DNA of 64,000 nucleotides, taken from contig JARFXM010000004.1 of the NCBI GenBank assembly GCA_029532625.1, positions 4,216,001-4,280,000 on the forward strand, read 5' to 3'. Source of the DNA: Lomentospora prolificans. Taxonomy: Eukaryota; Ascomycota; Sordariomycetes; Microascales; Microascaceae. Below are positions 22,174-33,717 of this stretch, one piece after another. The number at the start of each line of letters is the position of its first letter. The stretch's first letter is position 1. The translations under genes were made by a program, and so were the position numbers. Below the pieces are notes generated by a model. It was not told the DNA's origin, did no database searches, and saw only the letters and a list, made by a program, of their open reading frames with translations.

Positions 22174-25100
22174 ATGGCGCCCAAACCGATTGAGGACGTG
22201 GTAACCGAATGGTTTACCAAGTTCCGAGCCATTCCCAAGGATGTACACCTTCTCTGCCCCAAGATAAGCGAAGAAGATGGCGAGGATTATACCAGAATTC
22301 CGGTAGACGGCGACGAAAAGAAGAAGAAACGCATAGAAGAAGGGGAGGCGAGAGTCGAAACTGTCTATTGGAGTAGTCTGCTTTTGGCAATGCCGAAGGA
22401 GAAGACTGAACAATGGATGAAAGAGTTTGGCGACCGCCTTAATGAGGCGCTTAGAAAGTGCGATAAGTGCGTCATGAACTGGCACATGAAGCGTAAGGCC
22501 TTTCTCACCAAGTTTCAAGAGTATGTACTCGTAGATTTATATCGTCTCCTAAGACTACCCCCGTTACTCTCATCTCGCATGCTTCGCTTGCTGACGATGC
22601 TATTACTAGGGATTATAATGAGGATGCCGTCCGAGAGGTGCAACGCTTGTTTAGTACTTTGGATTTCAACAGTCTTGACAAGGGTCTGAAATGGGCCCAA
22701 GAAGCAATTGACAAGGTTGAGAAAGACAACAACAATGTCTTCAAGCTGGCTAGCCTTGCGGACCAACGCGGGCCTTTCTTGCTGGTTATCTACGAGGCTC
22801 TATGCTGCGTGCCGTATCTCAGTCTTCCCGACAAGCGACGTGATTTCTTGTCCGTCTTCTACAAGGTTAACGCCAAAAAGCCCCTTCGTCTCGGCACTGG
22901 CTCTATTCTTCCAGCGTCAACAGCATTTCTCTTTGCGGATGATCCCGTTGGTCTCCGTTTCGCAACGACTTGCTGGCAGACGATGGAGCCGGGTTCGATG
23001 ACATCGGAACAATTTGACTGGGCGGTGAATGGCCCCTTGTCTGAGGCCATGAACACTGTGGCAGCTCTTGATCCAACGAAGCCGGAGTCGTATCCTAAGA
23101 TACAGCAGTTTTGGGATGGCTTCTTCCTGATCCTTCGAGCCTTGAGCGAGCATCTTGTTACCCATAATCTCGCAGAGATGGACGTAAACCAAGCTCTTTA
23201 CACGGCTCTCTTTCACCATTTGCAGTTTTGTGAGTCTGAGGCTATCCTAGTGAACTTGATCAAGGTTATTTCTGCCCTACTGGAAAAAGCGCCTTACGCA
23301 TTTTGGAGGGCCGTTGGTGAAACCAAGCCCTTCATGGTTGCGGAAAAGATTATATATGCGCCCACTTTCAAGAGGCTACTCTCTCAGTCCATGGATATTT
23401 GCATGGAGGAAGTGGATGGTGAAAGGCCTCCCTTCACCGTATCCTGGATATATTCCTGGATTCGGTCTGTTAAGAGACATGAGAAGATGGACGCTTGTGC
23501 CTCTCTTCTGAACAAGCTGTTTGACGAGCTTATCAAGGACAATTCAATATCTCCCGAAGGACATGCGGCATGCGCTCGCGCCGGGTTTGACGCCCTGACG
23601 GATGTCCTGGAATCGTTCTTGACGGTTGCCAATGCCCAGGGCCAGTTTCCGGCCACCCTTCAAAGGAGCTTTGTATTGCCGAATAATATTCTGCACCTCA
23701 ATGCTGTCATCAACATGACCTGCCAGTTTCACACTCAACTCGTTGAGTGGGCAGAGAAGCGCAGCCAACCGTTCGATGCGCACAAGGCAGCGTTAAGAGT
23801 TATTCGAACGGCTCTAGAGTTGGACTCTAGGACAACGGCGGAAGAGTGGAAGGGTATTCACCTTGGTAAACCGTACCAAACGGTTGTGAAGCGTCGCTCT
23901 TCTGATTTGTGGGATGGCTTTCTTGACTTATTGTATCCCGGAAACCTCGACCAGGCACGTCATGTGCTCCATGGGATGTTCCCACTGCTCTGCGTAGAGC
24001 CGTTTCGCCCTGAAAGAAAGGCAGTCAAGCCAATGGAAAAGTCTAAGTTGCTTTTCAACGAAACTTTTGACAGACTTTCGGGAGTAGTTGGCACTGTTCT
24101 CCAGCGACTATCACAGTTTAATGCGTCGGAGCTTGATGACTTATCCCGCGACGGCATGAAGGTCATTCTGGCATTCAGTTTCCACGGGACAGATGTCATT
24201 CGCGAAGCGGCAATCGAGCTCTTGAAGGCTATGACCAAGAAGCTTTCGAGTTCCGATGCAGTCATACAGCTCGTCCACCAACAACCTAGCGGCACTATTC
24301 GTATTTTCAACTATGCTCTCAATCAAACGGTTAAGCCACCGATAGATGAGGGTAGTGGGATTGACGACGCCAATGCTGCTCCCAGAACAGCTCCGCCCTA
24401 TGGTCCGGTCCCGCATATCCTGAGCTTCGGCCAAGATGTGCTCTCTGCTCTTTGCGACCCCGCCACGGGCCTTCTCCGAACTGCGTCTTTATCACCTTCT
24501 GAACTTGACACCGTCTTCAGCTGGTGGACGACCCAGTGGCATTGGGTTGAAACGGTGTTCAAGTACACTGAAAAGTGGTCTTATTACATTGAGATACCGG
24601 TAATGACCAACCTTTGCCGCCAGATGATTGAGTTGGCGGAGAGCCTTATCGCGGAAGATGCACTGCTCGCATCCGCTTTGAAAGAGAATATTCTGAAGAA
24701 GAACGGCGACGGCCCACAGGACGAAACCAAGATTCAGGCCGATATGATGCGCAAGGTACTCAACGCTTGTTCGAAGTATCTATATGGGTTGACGAAGATG
24801 CTTCGTCTTCGGGACACCTACTTAATCTCGATTACGACGAAAATTGTCTGTAAACTGCTTGAGCGCCTTCGGGAGTTCGACCTTGAAATTGGTGTAAACA
24901 GCCGATCATTCATCTACCGCACATGCAAGATCACCCCTGAGGGCAAATACGAAATCGGTACAAATCTCACTAGGCAGCAAAAGGCGGAGCTGCTTATGGC
25001 ACTGGATGGTGATGACGCCGAAGTGGAGATCATCACTGAACGAAAGGTGCCAGAGCCGCAGAAAGTCAAGAAGCAGAGCAAACTCGATCTGTGGACTAAG

Positions 25101-28100
25101 GCTGGTGTGGGAGAGCGGTCGAATAGAGATGATGTTCTCGAGCTCAGTAGCACAATTGACAGTCGCCGTTCCACCCTTGATCAGATCGCTCAGCGGCAAG
25201 CAAAAACCAAGACTCATTTGGCGAAACCTGTGAGACCGGCTGCACCCAAGCTGCAGCCAGGCGTGAGCGATGCAGCCAGAATCAAGGCCCTGAAGGAATC
25301 TCGTTTGAAGGCCAAGGAGGAGAAGCAGCGGCGTGACCGCGAATTTGCAGCGAAGATGAAGGGTGCGCAGCCTGCAGCCCCTGCTATCCGTAGCGAAATC
25401 ATGGTAGAGACCTCCGAGGAGGAAGAAGAGGATTCTGGGGATGAGGACTTGGATGCCTTCATGCTCAAGCAGCGGGCGGACTTGCAGGCCCAGAGCGAAG
25501 CCGAGCGCCAACGCGCGAGGGCCCTCTTGCAAAGCCACCGAGCGCCAGTCAAAAAGCGGAAGCAAAACCTCACGGAAAAGGACATCCGAGCGAGAATCGA
25601 CCCGAATATGGGTCCGCTGCACCGTGCCATTCTCGAGTGGGATATCTTCCACCAAGGTGTCGACCCGCCTAGTGGCATCGCCGTCAACAAAGTGTCCAAC
25701 ACCTATAAGGACGAAATTGCATACAAGGATACCTTTTCTCCTCTTCTTCTTCATGAAGCTTGGCGCTCCTTCGTAACGGCAATGGAGGAGAGCACCTCGA
25801 AGCCTTTTGGCATGAAAATCGCGTCTCGAATGAACTTTGACGGATTCATTCAAGTGACGTCAAGTATGCCGCAGGCCGAAAAGCCGAAGGAACGGCCGGT
25901 GAGCGAAGGCGACATCGTTGTTATATCTAAATCAGAGAACCCTCTACAGGATCGTGAAGCGCCCCACTGTCTCTCCAGAGTTCACAAGATCCAGTTTAAA
26001 CAGGGCAGCCTCGAGATTGAATACCGGGTCAGCCCCACCAGTCGGACAATTATCCCGGAGCTAATGCCGAACAAGGTGCTGTACGTGGCGAAGATCACCA
26101 ACATGACTACTATCGAGCGAGAATATGCTACCTTACAGGGTCTTCAGCATTACGATCTCCTCGAAGAGGTTCTTGAAGCCAAGCCATCCCCAATCTTGAA
26201 GTATAGCGAACAGGCTGTTCAGTCCTACGTGACCAACTATAGCCTGAATTTTGCGCAGGCTACTGCCGTCCTTGGTGCCAAGGACAATGACGGCTTCACG
26301 CTAATCCAGGGGTATACGGCCTTCGTTCCCTATCATATATTCTAAAACTAACACGTATTTCTCTAGACCTCCGGGAACTGGAAAAACCAAGACTATTGTG
26401 GCCATGGTTGGCTGTCTTTTGACTGGACAACTCGCAGGACCTACCCCGGCTCCGAAGACGACCGGAGGCTCTATCAAGAAGCTTCTTGTCTGTGCTCCCA
26501 GTAATGCCGCCGTAGATGAGTTGGTACTCCGATTGAAACAAGGCGTCAAGACAACACAAGGAAACCAACGAAACATTAACGTCATTCGATTGGGTCGTAG
26601 CGATGCAATCAACGCCGCTGTGAAGGATGTCACTCTTGAAGAACTAGTTAATCGCCGCCTTGAAGCCGAGAACGTTATGGACACTATCAGGTCTGATCGC
26701 GAGAAAATTCACGCCGAAGCGGCAGAGATCAAGCAGAAAGTCGATGAGCTCTGGGTCAAGGTTAGCATTGCTCGTGATAGCGGCGACCGAGTCGAGATGA
26801 CCAAACACCAAAGAGAACTGGACGAGTGGAAGCGCCGCCAGGCGCGAATTGGCTCGCAGTTGGACGAACTAAAGAGCTCTGGGAAAACCGTCAACCGTGA
26901 GATCGACATCAAGCGGCTGCAGTTCCAACGCGAGATCCTCGGAGAGGCTCATGTACTATGTGCTACACTGAGCGGCAGCGGTCATGAGATCTTCAAAAGC
27001 CTGACGGATGTGGATTTCGAGACGGTTATCATCGATGAGGCGGCGCAGTGTGTGGAGCTGAGTGCCCTTATCCCTCTCAAGTACGGCTGTGTGAAGTGTA
27101 TCCTAGTTGGTGATCCGAAACAGCTTCCGCCCACTGTTCTGTCGCAATCCGCGGCTCGGTTTGGCTACGATCAATCCCTTTTCGTCCGCATGCAACGATG
27201 CCATCCCCAACACGTGCACCTCCTTGACAGGCAGTATCGTATGCACCCTCACATCAGCATGTTTCCGAGTCGAGAATTCTATGAGGGCAAACTCATTGAT
27301 GGTGCCGATATGGCGTCTTTACGCCAACAACCCTGGCATGCTAGCACTGATGTCTTTAGCCCTTACCGGTTCTTCGATGTGAAGGGCGTGCAGCAAAAGG
27401 GTGGCGGTGGTCGGTCACTCGTCAACGTGCAAGAATTGAACGTTGCCTTGCAACTCTACGAACGACTTCGCACTGACTACTCATTTTACGACTTTAAACG
27501 CAAGATTGGCATAATCACTCCCTACAAGGCCCAGCTTTTCGAGCTGCGAAATCGTTTCGCGAGCCGCTATGGCAATGACATTACCGAGACCATAGAGTTC
27601 AACACGACCGACGCTTTCCAGGGTCGTGAATGTGAGATCATCATTTTCTCTTGCGTCCGTGCTAGTCCCACCGGAGGCATCGGTTTCATGACTGATATTC
27701 GCCGTATGAACGTCGGTCTCACTCGCGCCAAGTCGTCACTCTGGATTCTGGGCGACTCAAGAGCCCTTGTACAGGGTGAGTTCTGGAACAAACTCATCGA
27801 TGATGCCAGGCAGCGGAAGTTGTATACTGAAGGCGACATCCTGAGCAAACTTCGACAACCTACCCAAAGACGGGACTTGCCGATCCTAGATCGCAGCGCA
27901 CCCGTCGAATATGTCCCACCACCTGACATTCCCATGCCCGACGCCGACGCGTTGAATAGCGTTGACTCCCGACCCGTCCACCATCCCGCACCTACTCACC
28001 GGCCGGGGAGCCAGAACGGCGGGATTCCGAAAGATGTTCTTGCGCGGCGTGTTCCTAGTATCGATAGCCGGGGTAATATCGCTCCCGAGATACCGTCCGT

Positions 28101-28683
28101 TGTTAGTCGCCCAGTTATTCACTCTACCACCGATCCTGAGAGAGGCTTCGAGACGAAGAAACGACCTCATGATGGTCAAGACAGTTCGGGCCCTGAGCCC
28201 AAGAAGGTGTGCATGCTTCTTTATACACAAATTCGGAGTTTGTTTCTAACCAAGCCTTATAGACGGCCGGGCCTAACCCTCCAAAGAATCTAAACAGACC
28301 TCGACAGAATCTGCCCAAGATCCTTCAGGGCAGAGTAGGGACTATAAGACCACCAGGCCCAAAGCCACCCAAGCCGCGCCAGGAAGTTACGGATCCTGCG
28401 GCAATGGACTCTCTCGGACTTCGCCCGCCTCAACGCCCTCCACCACCTCAGCAGCCTCAGCAGCCCCAGCAACCTCCTAAGGCCCGGGGACCTCCCCCAA
28501 CCGGGCCATCTGCTGCCGCTCCCCCCTCTGGGCCGAGGGTAAGCATTCTTCCGATTCGCCAGACGTATTCACTTGATTAGTAACTAACCGGATACTTTTG
28601 AATAGCCTCAGGGACCGAACGCACCGCGCCCTCCCCCCAAGAAAGGCGCGAATGTATTTATCAACAAACGCAGGCCAAGGTAG
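22174..28683 (+). CDS. sen1: SEN1 superfamily 1B RNA/DNA helicase
   Basis: Five exons (22174-22520, 22610-26311, 26367-28206, 28263-28538, 28606-28683) give 2080 residues, close to other fungal Sen1 proteins. Sen1 unwinds RNA:DNA hybrids and terminates non-coding RNA polymerase II transcripts with Nrd1/Nab3-type partners; its human orthologue is senataxin. The first ~1200 residues form the helical-repeat Sen1 N-terminal domain. The helicase core has Walker A GPPGTGKT (~1350), motif II DEAA (~1572), motif III GDPKQLPPTV, then RQYRMHP, TTDAFQGRE and VGLTRAKSSLW. The C-terminus is a Pro/Gln-rich tail ending KKGANVFINKRRPR, a basic nuclear signal. The short intron 2 (55 bases, CTAAC branch) interrupts the first Gly codon of Walker A. 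The start ATG at 22174 follows a stop-free leader but is the first in-frame ATG. Confidence 0.96.
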
Positions 28684-29949
28684 ATAGATGTCTGTGGCGA
28701 TGGTACGTCTTCAGGTGTCATCTTTTGCGGCCTTAATTTCGTAGATTCTGGAGTGATACGATGCTCTAGAGTCGCCAACATACCTAAAAAGGGCCCCCCC
28801 CCCCCCCCAAGGAAAGGAAAATAAAAATAAAAAAAAACCCGGGAAGAAGAATAAGGATAAGAAGGAAGAAACACGGGTGAAAACTGGACGTTTTGCCATT
28901 TCACCTGTTTTGGGCATTTTCTGGGCTGCATTGGGTCTGCATCATATAGACTGGAAGGTTCGTGGATACACGAGGGGCAGCAGCATAAGCTCTCCCATAC
29001 CTTAGGGAAAGGCGTTATGGTACAATCTTTGCTTTTATTGATTCGCACATCTCGTTCTGTTCTGCGCCTGCTATCCATTGCCGTCCTCAACATAACCGTC
29101 GCAACACGCGAGGCTTGTCAAGGTATTCGGGTGACGGGCGCATGGAGCAGATCGTTGCTGCCCTGAACAAAGAGTAGCCAAGATAGAGAGGGATACGGGC
29201 TTCAGAATTGTCCCTGCAGCCTGCACTGATCCATTCCTGCCAGCCGGAGCCGAATCCCCTTTTCCGACTCAAAAGGATCCGGCTGTGCACCAAGGCGACA
29301 AAGATTGCCTTATGGGTAGAATCTCTAATTTGACCCAGATCGCGAGAGGGTTGGTGTTATCCGGGTGGCCATCTCAATATAGTTAGATGGCCCTCAAACC
29401 AGGCGTTGATTCGATGATACCCAACCAAACTAAGAGGTCAAAACCAAATGAATCTGATTCCTCTCTCAACTTACACTGAGCATTGCTTGCATAGTATACA
29501 GTGCGACTTTTAGTAATGACTGTGAATATGTGACAGCCCGGTCGGCGCTAGCTTTCTCCACCCGCCGGTCCACCACCTGCACGCTTCAAGTTGAGGTGGA
29601 GTCCAGAATCAGGTCACGTGGCGGGGCCAGATAACCCTACAATCACTCCCTCAACCAGGCAGAAGGGGGCGAAAATTAGCTCTGGAAGCCCCAAACACAG
29701 CACAACGAGAGGCATTCGCCGTCCCAGCAGCAGAAGTTTTTCCGTAATACCCTTACCCACCACTCCAATATACCTCCCCTCCCTCCACCCCATCCAGCCC
29801 TCTCACACTTTTTTTCTTCGCTCTGTAGAACCACCACAATCGAGCCCTCTGCCGACAAATCTGTGCCGACGCAACCTCCAGATTCCAGTGCCGAAAAAAA
29901 AAGCTCGCATCGATTTTGAGATATAGTCTCTTTGTGAAAATCAGTCAAG
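28684..29949. other. Intergenic region with C-tract; eS27 promoter
   Basis: Contains a 15-base C homopolymer (28794-28808) followed by an A-rich run. Further on there are CT-rich promoter sequences just before the eS27 start codon. No gene is supported; the frames here lack motifs. Confidence 0.5.
28794..28808 (+). repeat. C15 homopolymer tract
   Basis: Fifteen consecutive C residues in the 3' flank of SEN1. Length in the assembly may be unreliable. Confidence 0.9.
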
Positions 29950-30550
29950 ATGGTAAGGACATTTACCGATTCGATGAAAATTGATGGAACACGTGGGGGT
30001 TGTCTCTGTCGCTGTGGCAGCAGCGCCAACGTTGAACCAAAAGTGGCGATGTTCAATGGGGGGGAACCCTTGATGAACAATTTGCATTTGGAGAAAACCC
30101 TGTGCATCGTAGATGATAGACGCAGGGCGTTTTCCATGTCGGAATGGGATCTAGCATCGAGGTTAAAGAGGCATAATGCTAACAAACATTGTCACTTAGG
30201 TTCTCGCCGTTGATCTCCTCAACCCCAGCCCTGCCTCCGAGGCCCGCAAGCACAAGCTCAAGGTGCGTTTGCCCGATTGCCAACATGGCTAATTTTCCCC
30301 TCTCCGAGATCCGACTCGCCATCATATGATAAGAGAACGGGATACTGACCATCGATATTGACGATAGACCCTTGTGCCTGCTCCCCGATCCTTCTTCATG
30401 GACGTCAAGTGCCCCGGCTGCTTCACCATCACCACCGTCTTCTCCCACGCCCAGACCGTCGTCATCTGCCAAGGCTGCACCACCGTCCTCTGCCAACCGA
30501 CTGGTGGTAAGGCTCGTCTCACCGAGGGTTGCTCTTTCCGCAGGAAGTAA
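29950..30550 (+). CDS. rps27: 40S ribosomal protein eS27 (RPS27)
   Basis: Three exons: 29950-29952 (the ATG alone), 30200-30262 and 30368-30550, giving 82 residues, the normal family length. The protein starts MVLAVDLLNPSPASEARKHK and carries the family zinc finger CPGC...CQGC (residues ~37-59), ending with ARLTEGCSFRRK. It binds the small-subunit platform near the 18S rRNA 3' region. An intron directly after the start codon is common in fungal ribosomal protein genes; here it is 247 bases with donor GTAAGG and a CTAAC branch. Codon bias is strong (C-ending), fitting high expression. Confidence 0.97.
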
Positions 30551-32496
30551 ACGGGACAATGTTGTGCTTGTTACTTCTTAACGGTTTTCTGCCATGACGT
30601 TTACGGTTCATCGGTCGGTGGTTCATCTCGCGTTCGCAAAACTCTCTGCGTATAGACAAAGCTAGTCCTCCGATTGAGCATAATGACAGTTATTTGCGGA
30701 TAGAAGATGGAACATCTCAAAAATCCTCGTTAGGGGCGTTGGGGTTTTCCGGATATCTTGCATCATCATCAAAAAACAAGCCATGGATTCTTGTTTTTTT
30801 TATATCTTCTACCTGTTTTCACGCTTCCATACTTCTATCGGCATTTGATTCTGATTCCCGGAATCCGTCTCTCTCGCAACTCATTTTGCTCGTGCGCCCG
30901 TTTGGTTCCTCCGTTTTTGGACTTTGATTTGATTCTCTCGATCAACTCTTGAGCCTTGCCTGAATACCTGTCTCTGGGGCTAGGCCTTTATTCTATGCCT
31001 TGTTTTCCTAGCGGGTCCGAACGGCCTCAATCCCCCGGCGAAAGGGTCCCTTCAAAATTGGTGATGGAACGTTCTTACGTTTTGGTATGTTATGATTAGA
31101 TTGTGGAGAACAGCGGATAGGGTTTGCTTGGTATACGTCCTCGGGTCGTAGCCTGGATTCGTGACGTGAGAAAATCTCTACCCTACATGTAGCGAGTAAA
31201 GGCAGGGAGATAGATAGGAGCCGCACCTCGCCAATTCAATGGGTTCCTGAACTTAGACTGCCCTCTACCTATACTGTGATCCGTGCTCTTCACGCATGTG
31301 TGCTAACGATGACTTGAGTGAATGATATATGTCCCTAGTCAATCAATGCTTTAATAGTCGCACTTTTAGTGCCGTGGGCGGAGTTTACCTTGTTACTTTC
31401 AGCCAGTCATCAGACCAAGGTGCTTGTCTTGAAGGTGCATTAGAAGCTATTAGCTCGCTCTCTCAAAGTTAGACAATTGTACAGTTTCGACGTGCATAAT
31501 TCGATAGCTTTACGGTTGTGCGTCAGGACTAATTTGTGTGACAAGATCCCGGTAACAGGACAGTCTTAACGACTGAAAACCGCCCCAGGATCGGCTTTGC
31601 CACACCCACCAGGCCCTTCCAAAACATAGGTATGCCCGGGCCACTCAATCATTGACAAACACGGGCTTGGATTTAAAGAGAAAGAGGGGAATCTGGTGGC
31701 GAAACCGAGTCCGTGATTGACCCTCCCTGGCGAATCTGAGCATGGTGGCAGCCAGGTTGGGAAGCTGGGTATAGCGATAGCCACGCCCCCAGATATGCAT
31801 TCAGTCACCACTTATGAATCAATCGCGAACCTGACGCGACTTTAATTGATTTTCAACGCGCTTAATCGAGGAATGAACGCGGTCCCACAAAGCAGACCCA
31901 CGCCAAACTGACCAATAATACCGTTGATAATGCACGTCCTCGTGGGCATGAAATCACTTGCATGTGAGCGCAAAGTCGTACTCGCCCCGTTTAAGTCCCC
32001 AACCCTCTAAACTCGCCCTTTCAGAGAGAAGCAACCACTCTTGTCTTCGACCCTTGCCTCAATTCCATCATCCCCACGTTTCGGTCCCATCTCCCCTCCG
32101 TTGTTCTTTTTGTCACAGTTTTTCGCGCAAAGCGTCAATTTTGCTGTGTCAATTTTGCTGTGCGAGACTTCGCTTCAAGCTCTCTTTGTTTCTTTTCTTA
32201 TTCGTCCTTTTCTCTTCACAAAGTCACTAATAATCCGGATCCGTTCTTTTTCAAAACCCGCTCAACAAACCGAGATGGTCGGGGCCTTGTTGGACTGGAA
32301 TCGTTGACCGAGCACCGCACATGCCGTTCCTGAGGATCTGACTATTTCCCACTAAGAAGCTTAGCCATCGTCGAAACAATACTTCGACAACTTCCCTAAA
32401 TTCAGCCTGAGCTCCAGCTATCCTCCAGCAAAAGCTCTACACAAGTCGCACCCTAAGCCGTACCATTCCACGTATCACAGCCCGACTATCTCCACA
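30551..32496. other. Intergenic region
   Basis: About 1.9 kb without a supported gene. ACGCGA and ACGCGC sequences at ~31,834-31,860 resemble the MluI cell-cycle box core but are not exact, which is only suggestive given the S-phase-type gene downstream. From ~32,030 the sequence is CT-rich leader. Confidence 0.45.
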
Positions 32497-33252
32497 ATGA
32501 CCGCCCCTCGCACCAAGCGCCAGTTCGCCGGAGCAGCCGCCGACCCCACCCAGCGCCAGATCACAACCTACTTCGCCTGCTCCCCTTCGAACCCGTCCGG
32601 CGAGCGCCTCCCGCTCAACAACACCTCGGCTGCCGCCTCGCAGGTCTCCCTCCCCGCCGACACCCAATCGAGCCTCCTCAACGTGGGCATGCGGATCCGC
32701 AAGTCCGTCCCCGAAGGCTACAAAACCGGCAGCTCCTATAGCGGGTTCAAGCTCTGGGACGAGCGCGAGGACGGCACCATCGCCAGGAAGAGGAAGGTTG
32801 TCTCCGGCACCGTCGCGCAGAGGGAGTTGATGCCCTTTTGCGGAATCCACAGCGTCGGGGGCATTTCGTCGCAGCCCGCCTTTGCGCCAGAGGCGGACGA
32901 TGTCCCCGGGTTGACTTCGTCGCAGGAGAGCATGGAGAGCATCTTTGAGGAGGAGGAGTTCGCCAACGTCAAGAAGAGGGGGTACGCGGACGACGACGGC
33001 GAGGATGATGTTCCCCTGCGGCTTTTCAGCGGCGGAAAGGACTGGACGGACGGCGATGTGAGCCCGAGGACTATGGCGCCCGCGATGCCTGGTAATGCCA
33101 GGGTCATGGCCGTTCCCCGGCGGAGGGGCAGGAAGAGCGTCTCTGCTGGCGCGGGGCTAGAGGATCTTGGACAGGAGAACATGGCCGTCGATGATTTCGA
33201 AGAAGCGGCATTTCTTGATTCGGCCGTGTTCGGCGAAGAGATGGATATTTGA
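32497..33252 (+). CDS. Spd1/Dif1-like ribonucleotide reductase inhibitor candidate with PIP box
   Basis: A single exon of 251 residues. Residues ~19-26 read QRQITTYF, a canonical PCNA-interacting (PIP) box. Residues ~65-90 contain GMRIRKSVPEGYKTG followed by YSGFKLWDE, which I associate with the fungal RNR_inhib (Hug/Spd1/Dif1) family; I could not search to confirm. The rest is acidic and low-complexity (FEEEEF, DDDGEDD) with a basic patch VPRRRGRKS that could be a nuclear signal. In fission yeast, Spd1 restrains ribonucleotide reductase and is destroyed in S phase through PCNA-dependent CRL4-Cdt2; a PIP box here would fit that control. Alternative: another PCNA-binding intrinsically disordered protein. 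Protein coding is clear from codon bias; function is moderately sure. Confidence 0.72.
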   Translation: MTAPRTKRQFAGAAADPTQRQITTYFACSPSNPSGERLPLNNTSAAASQVSLPADTQSSLLNVGMRIRKSVPEGYKTGSSYSGFKLWDEREDGTIARKRKVVSGTVAQRELMPFCGIHSVGGISSQPAFAPEADDVPGLTSSQESMESIFEEEEFANVKKRGYADDDGEDDVPLRLFSGGKDWTDGDVSPRTMAPAMPGNARVMAVPRRRGRKSVSAGAGLEDLGQENMAVDDFEEAAFLDSAVFGEEMDI

Positions 33253-33717
33253 ACACGATAAGCGCCAGCAACCAGAGTGACTTGGAAGCGTTGTAAGAAA
33301 CTTGTACCAAATGGGATGACATCGGATGAGACTGGGAAGAAAGGACTGGAACGGAATGGGACAAAGGGGTCAAGGAAGGGACCGGAAGGCTCGAGGATAG
33401 GCAGAGCAGGGAGGCGGTTAATTGTGCTTCTTCAACAGGGTTGGTGTTTTGGGCGTACGGCATAGGACAGACCCTCTGGTCGTTTTTTTCAAAGAGCACG
33501 GCAAGATCCAGGCTTTTGTTTTTCTGTTTAGAATGGAGGCATTGTTGTATTATCATTACTACTATCAGGTACACGCGTGCGCGTCGGGCTATTCTTCGTA
33601 CCATTTTTAGTCCGCGAGCGGCGACGCCGCGGACCACGAAATAAATTTCAAGTTCTTATTCTTAATATAATACAACACCTACCTGTCTACACATGTGGAC
33701 CTAGTATGAAGGCACCG
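33253..33717. other. Convergent 3' flank
   Basis: Separates the Spd1-like (+) and Gemin2-like (-) genes. Contains AATAAA-like and AT-rich sequence near 33,640-33,680. No gene is seen. Confidence 0.5.

Noticed and set aside
24906..25853. 315-codon minus-strand frame inside SEN1
   Set aside because: Antisense of clearly coding SEN1 sequence; Leu/Arg-rich with no domain.
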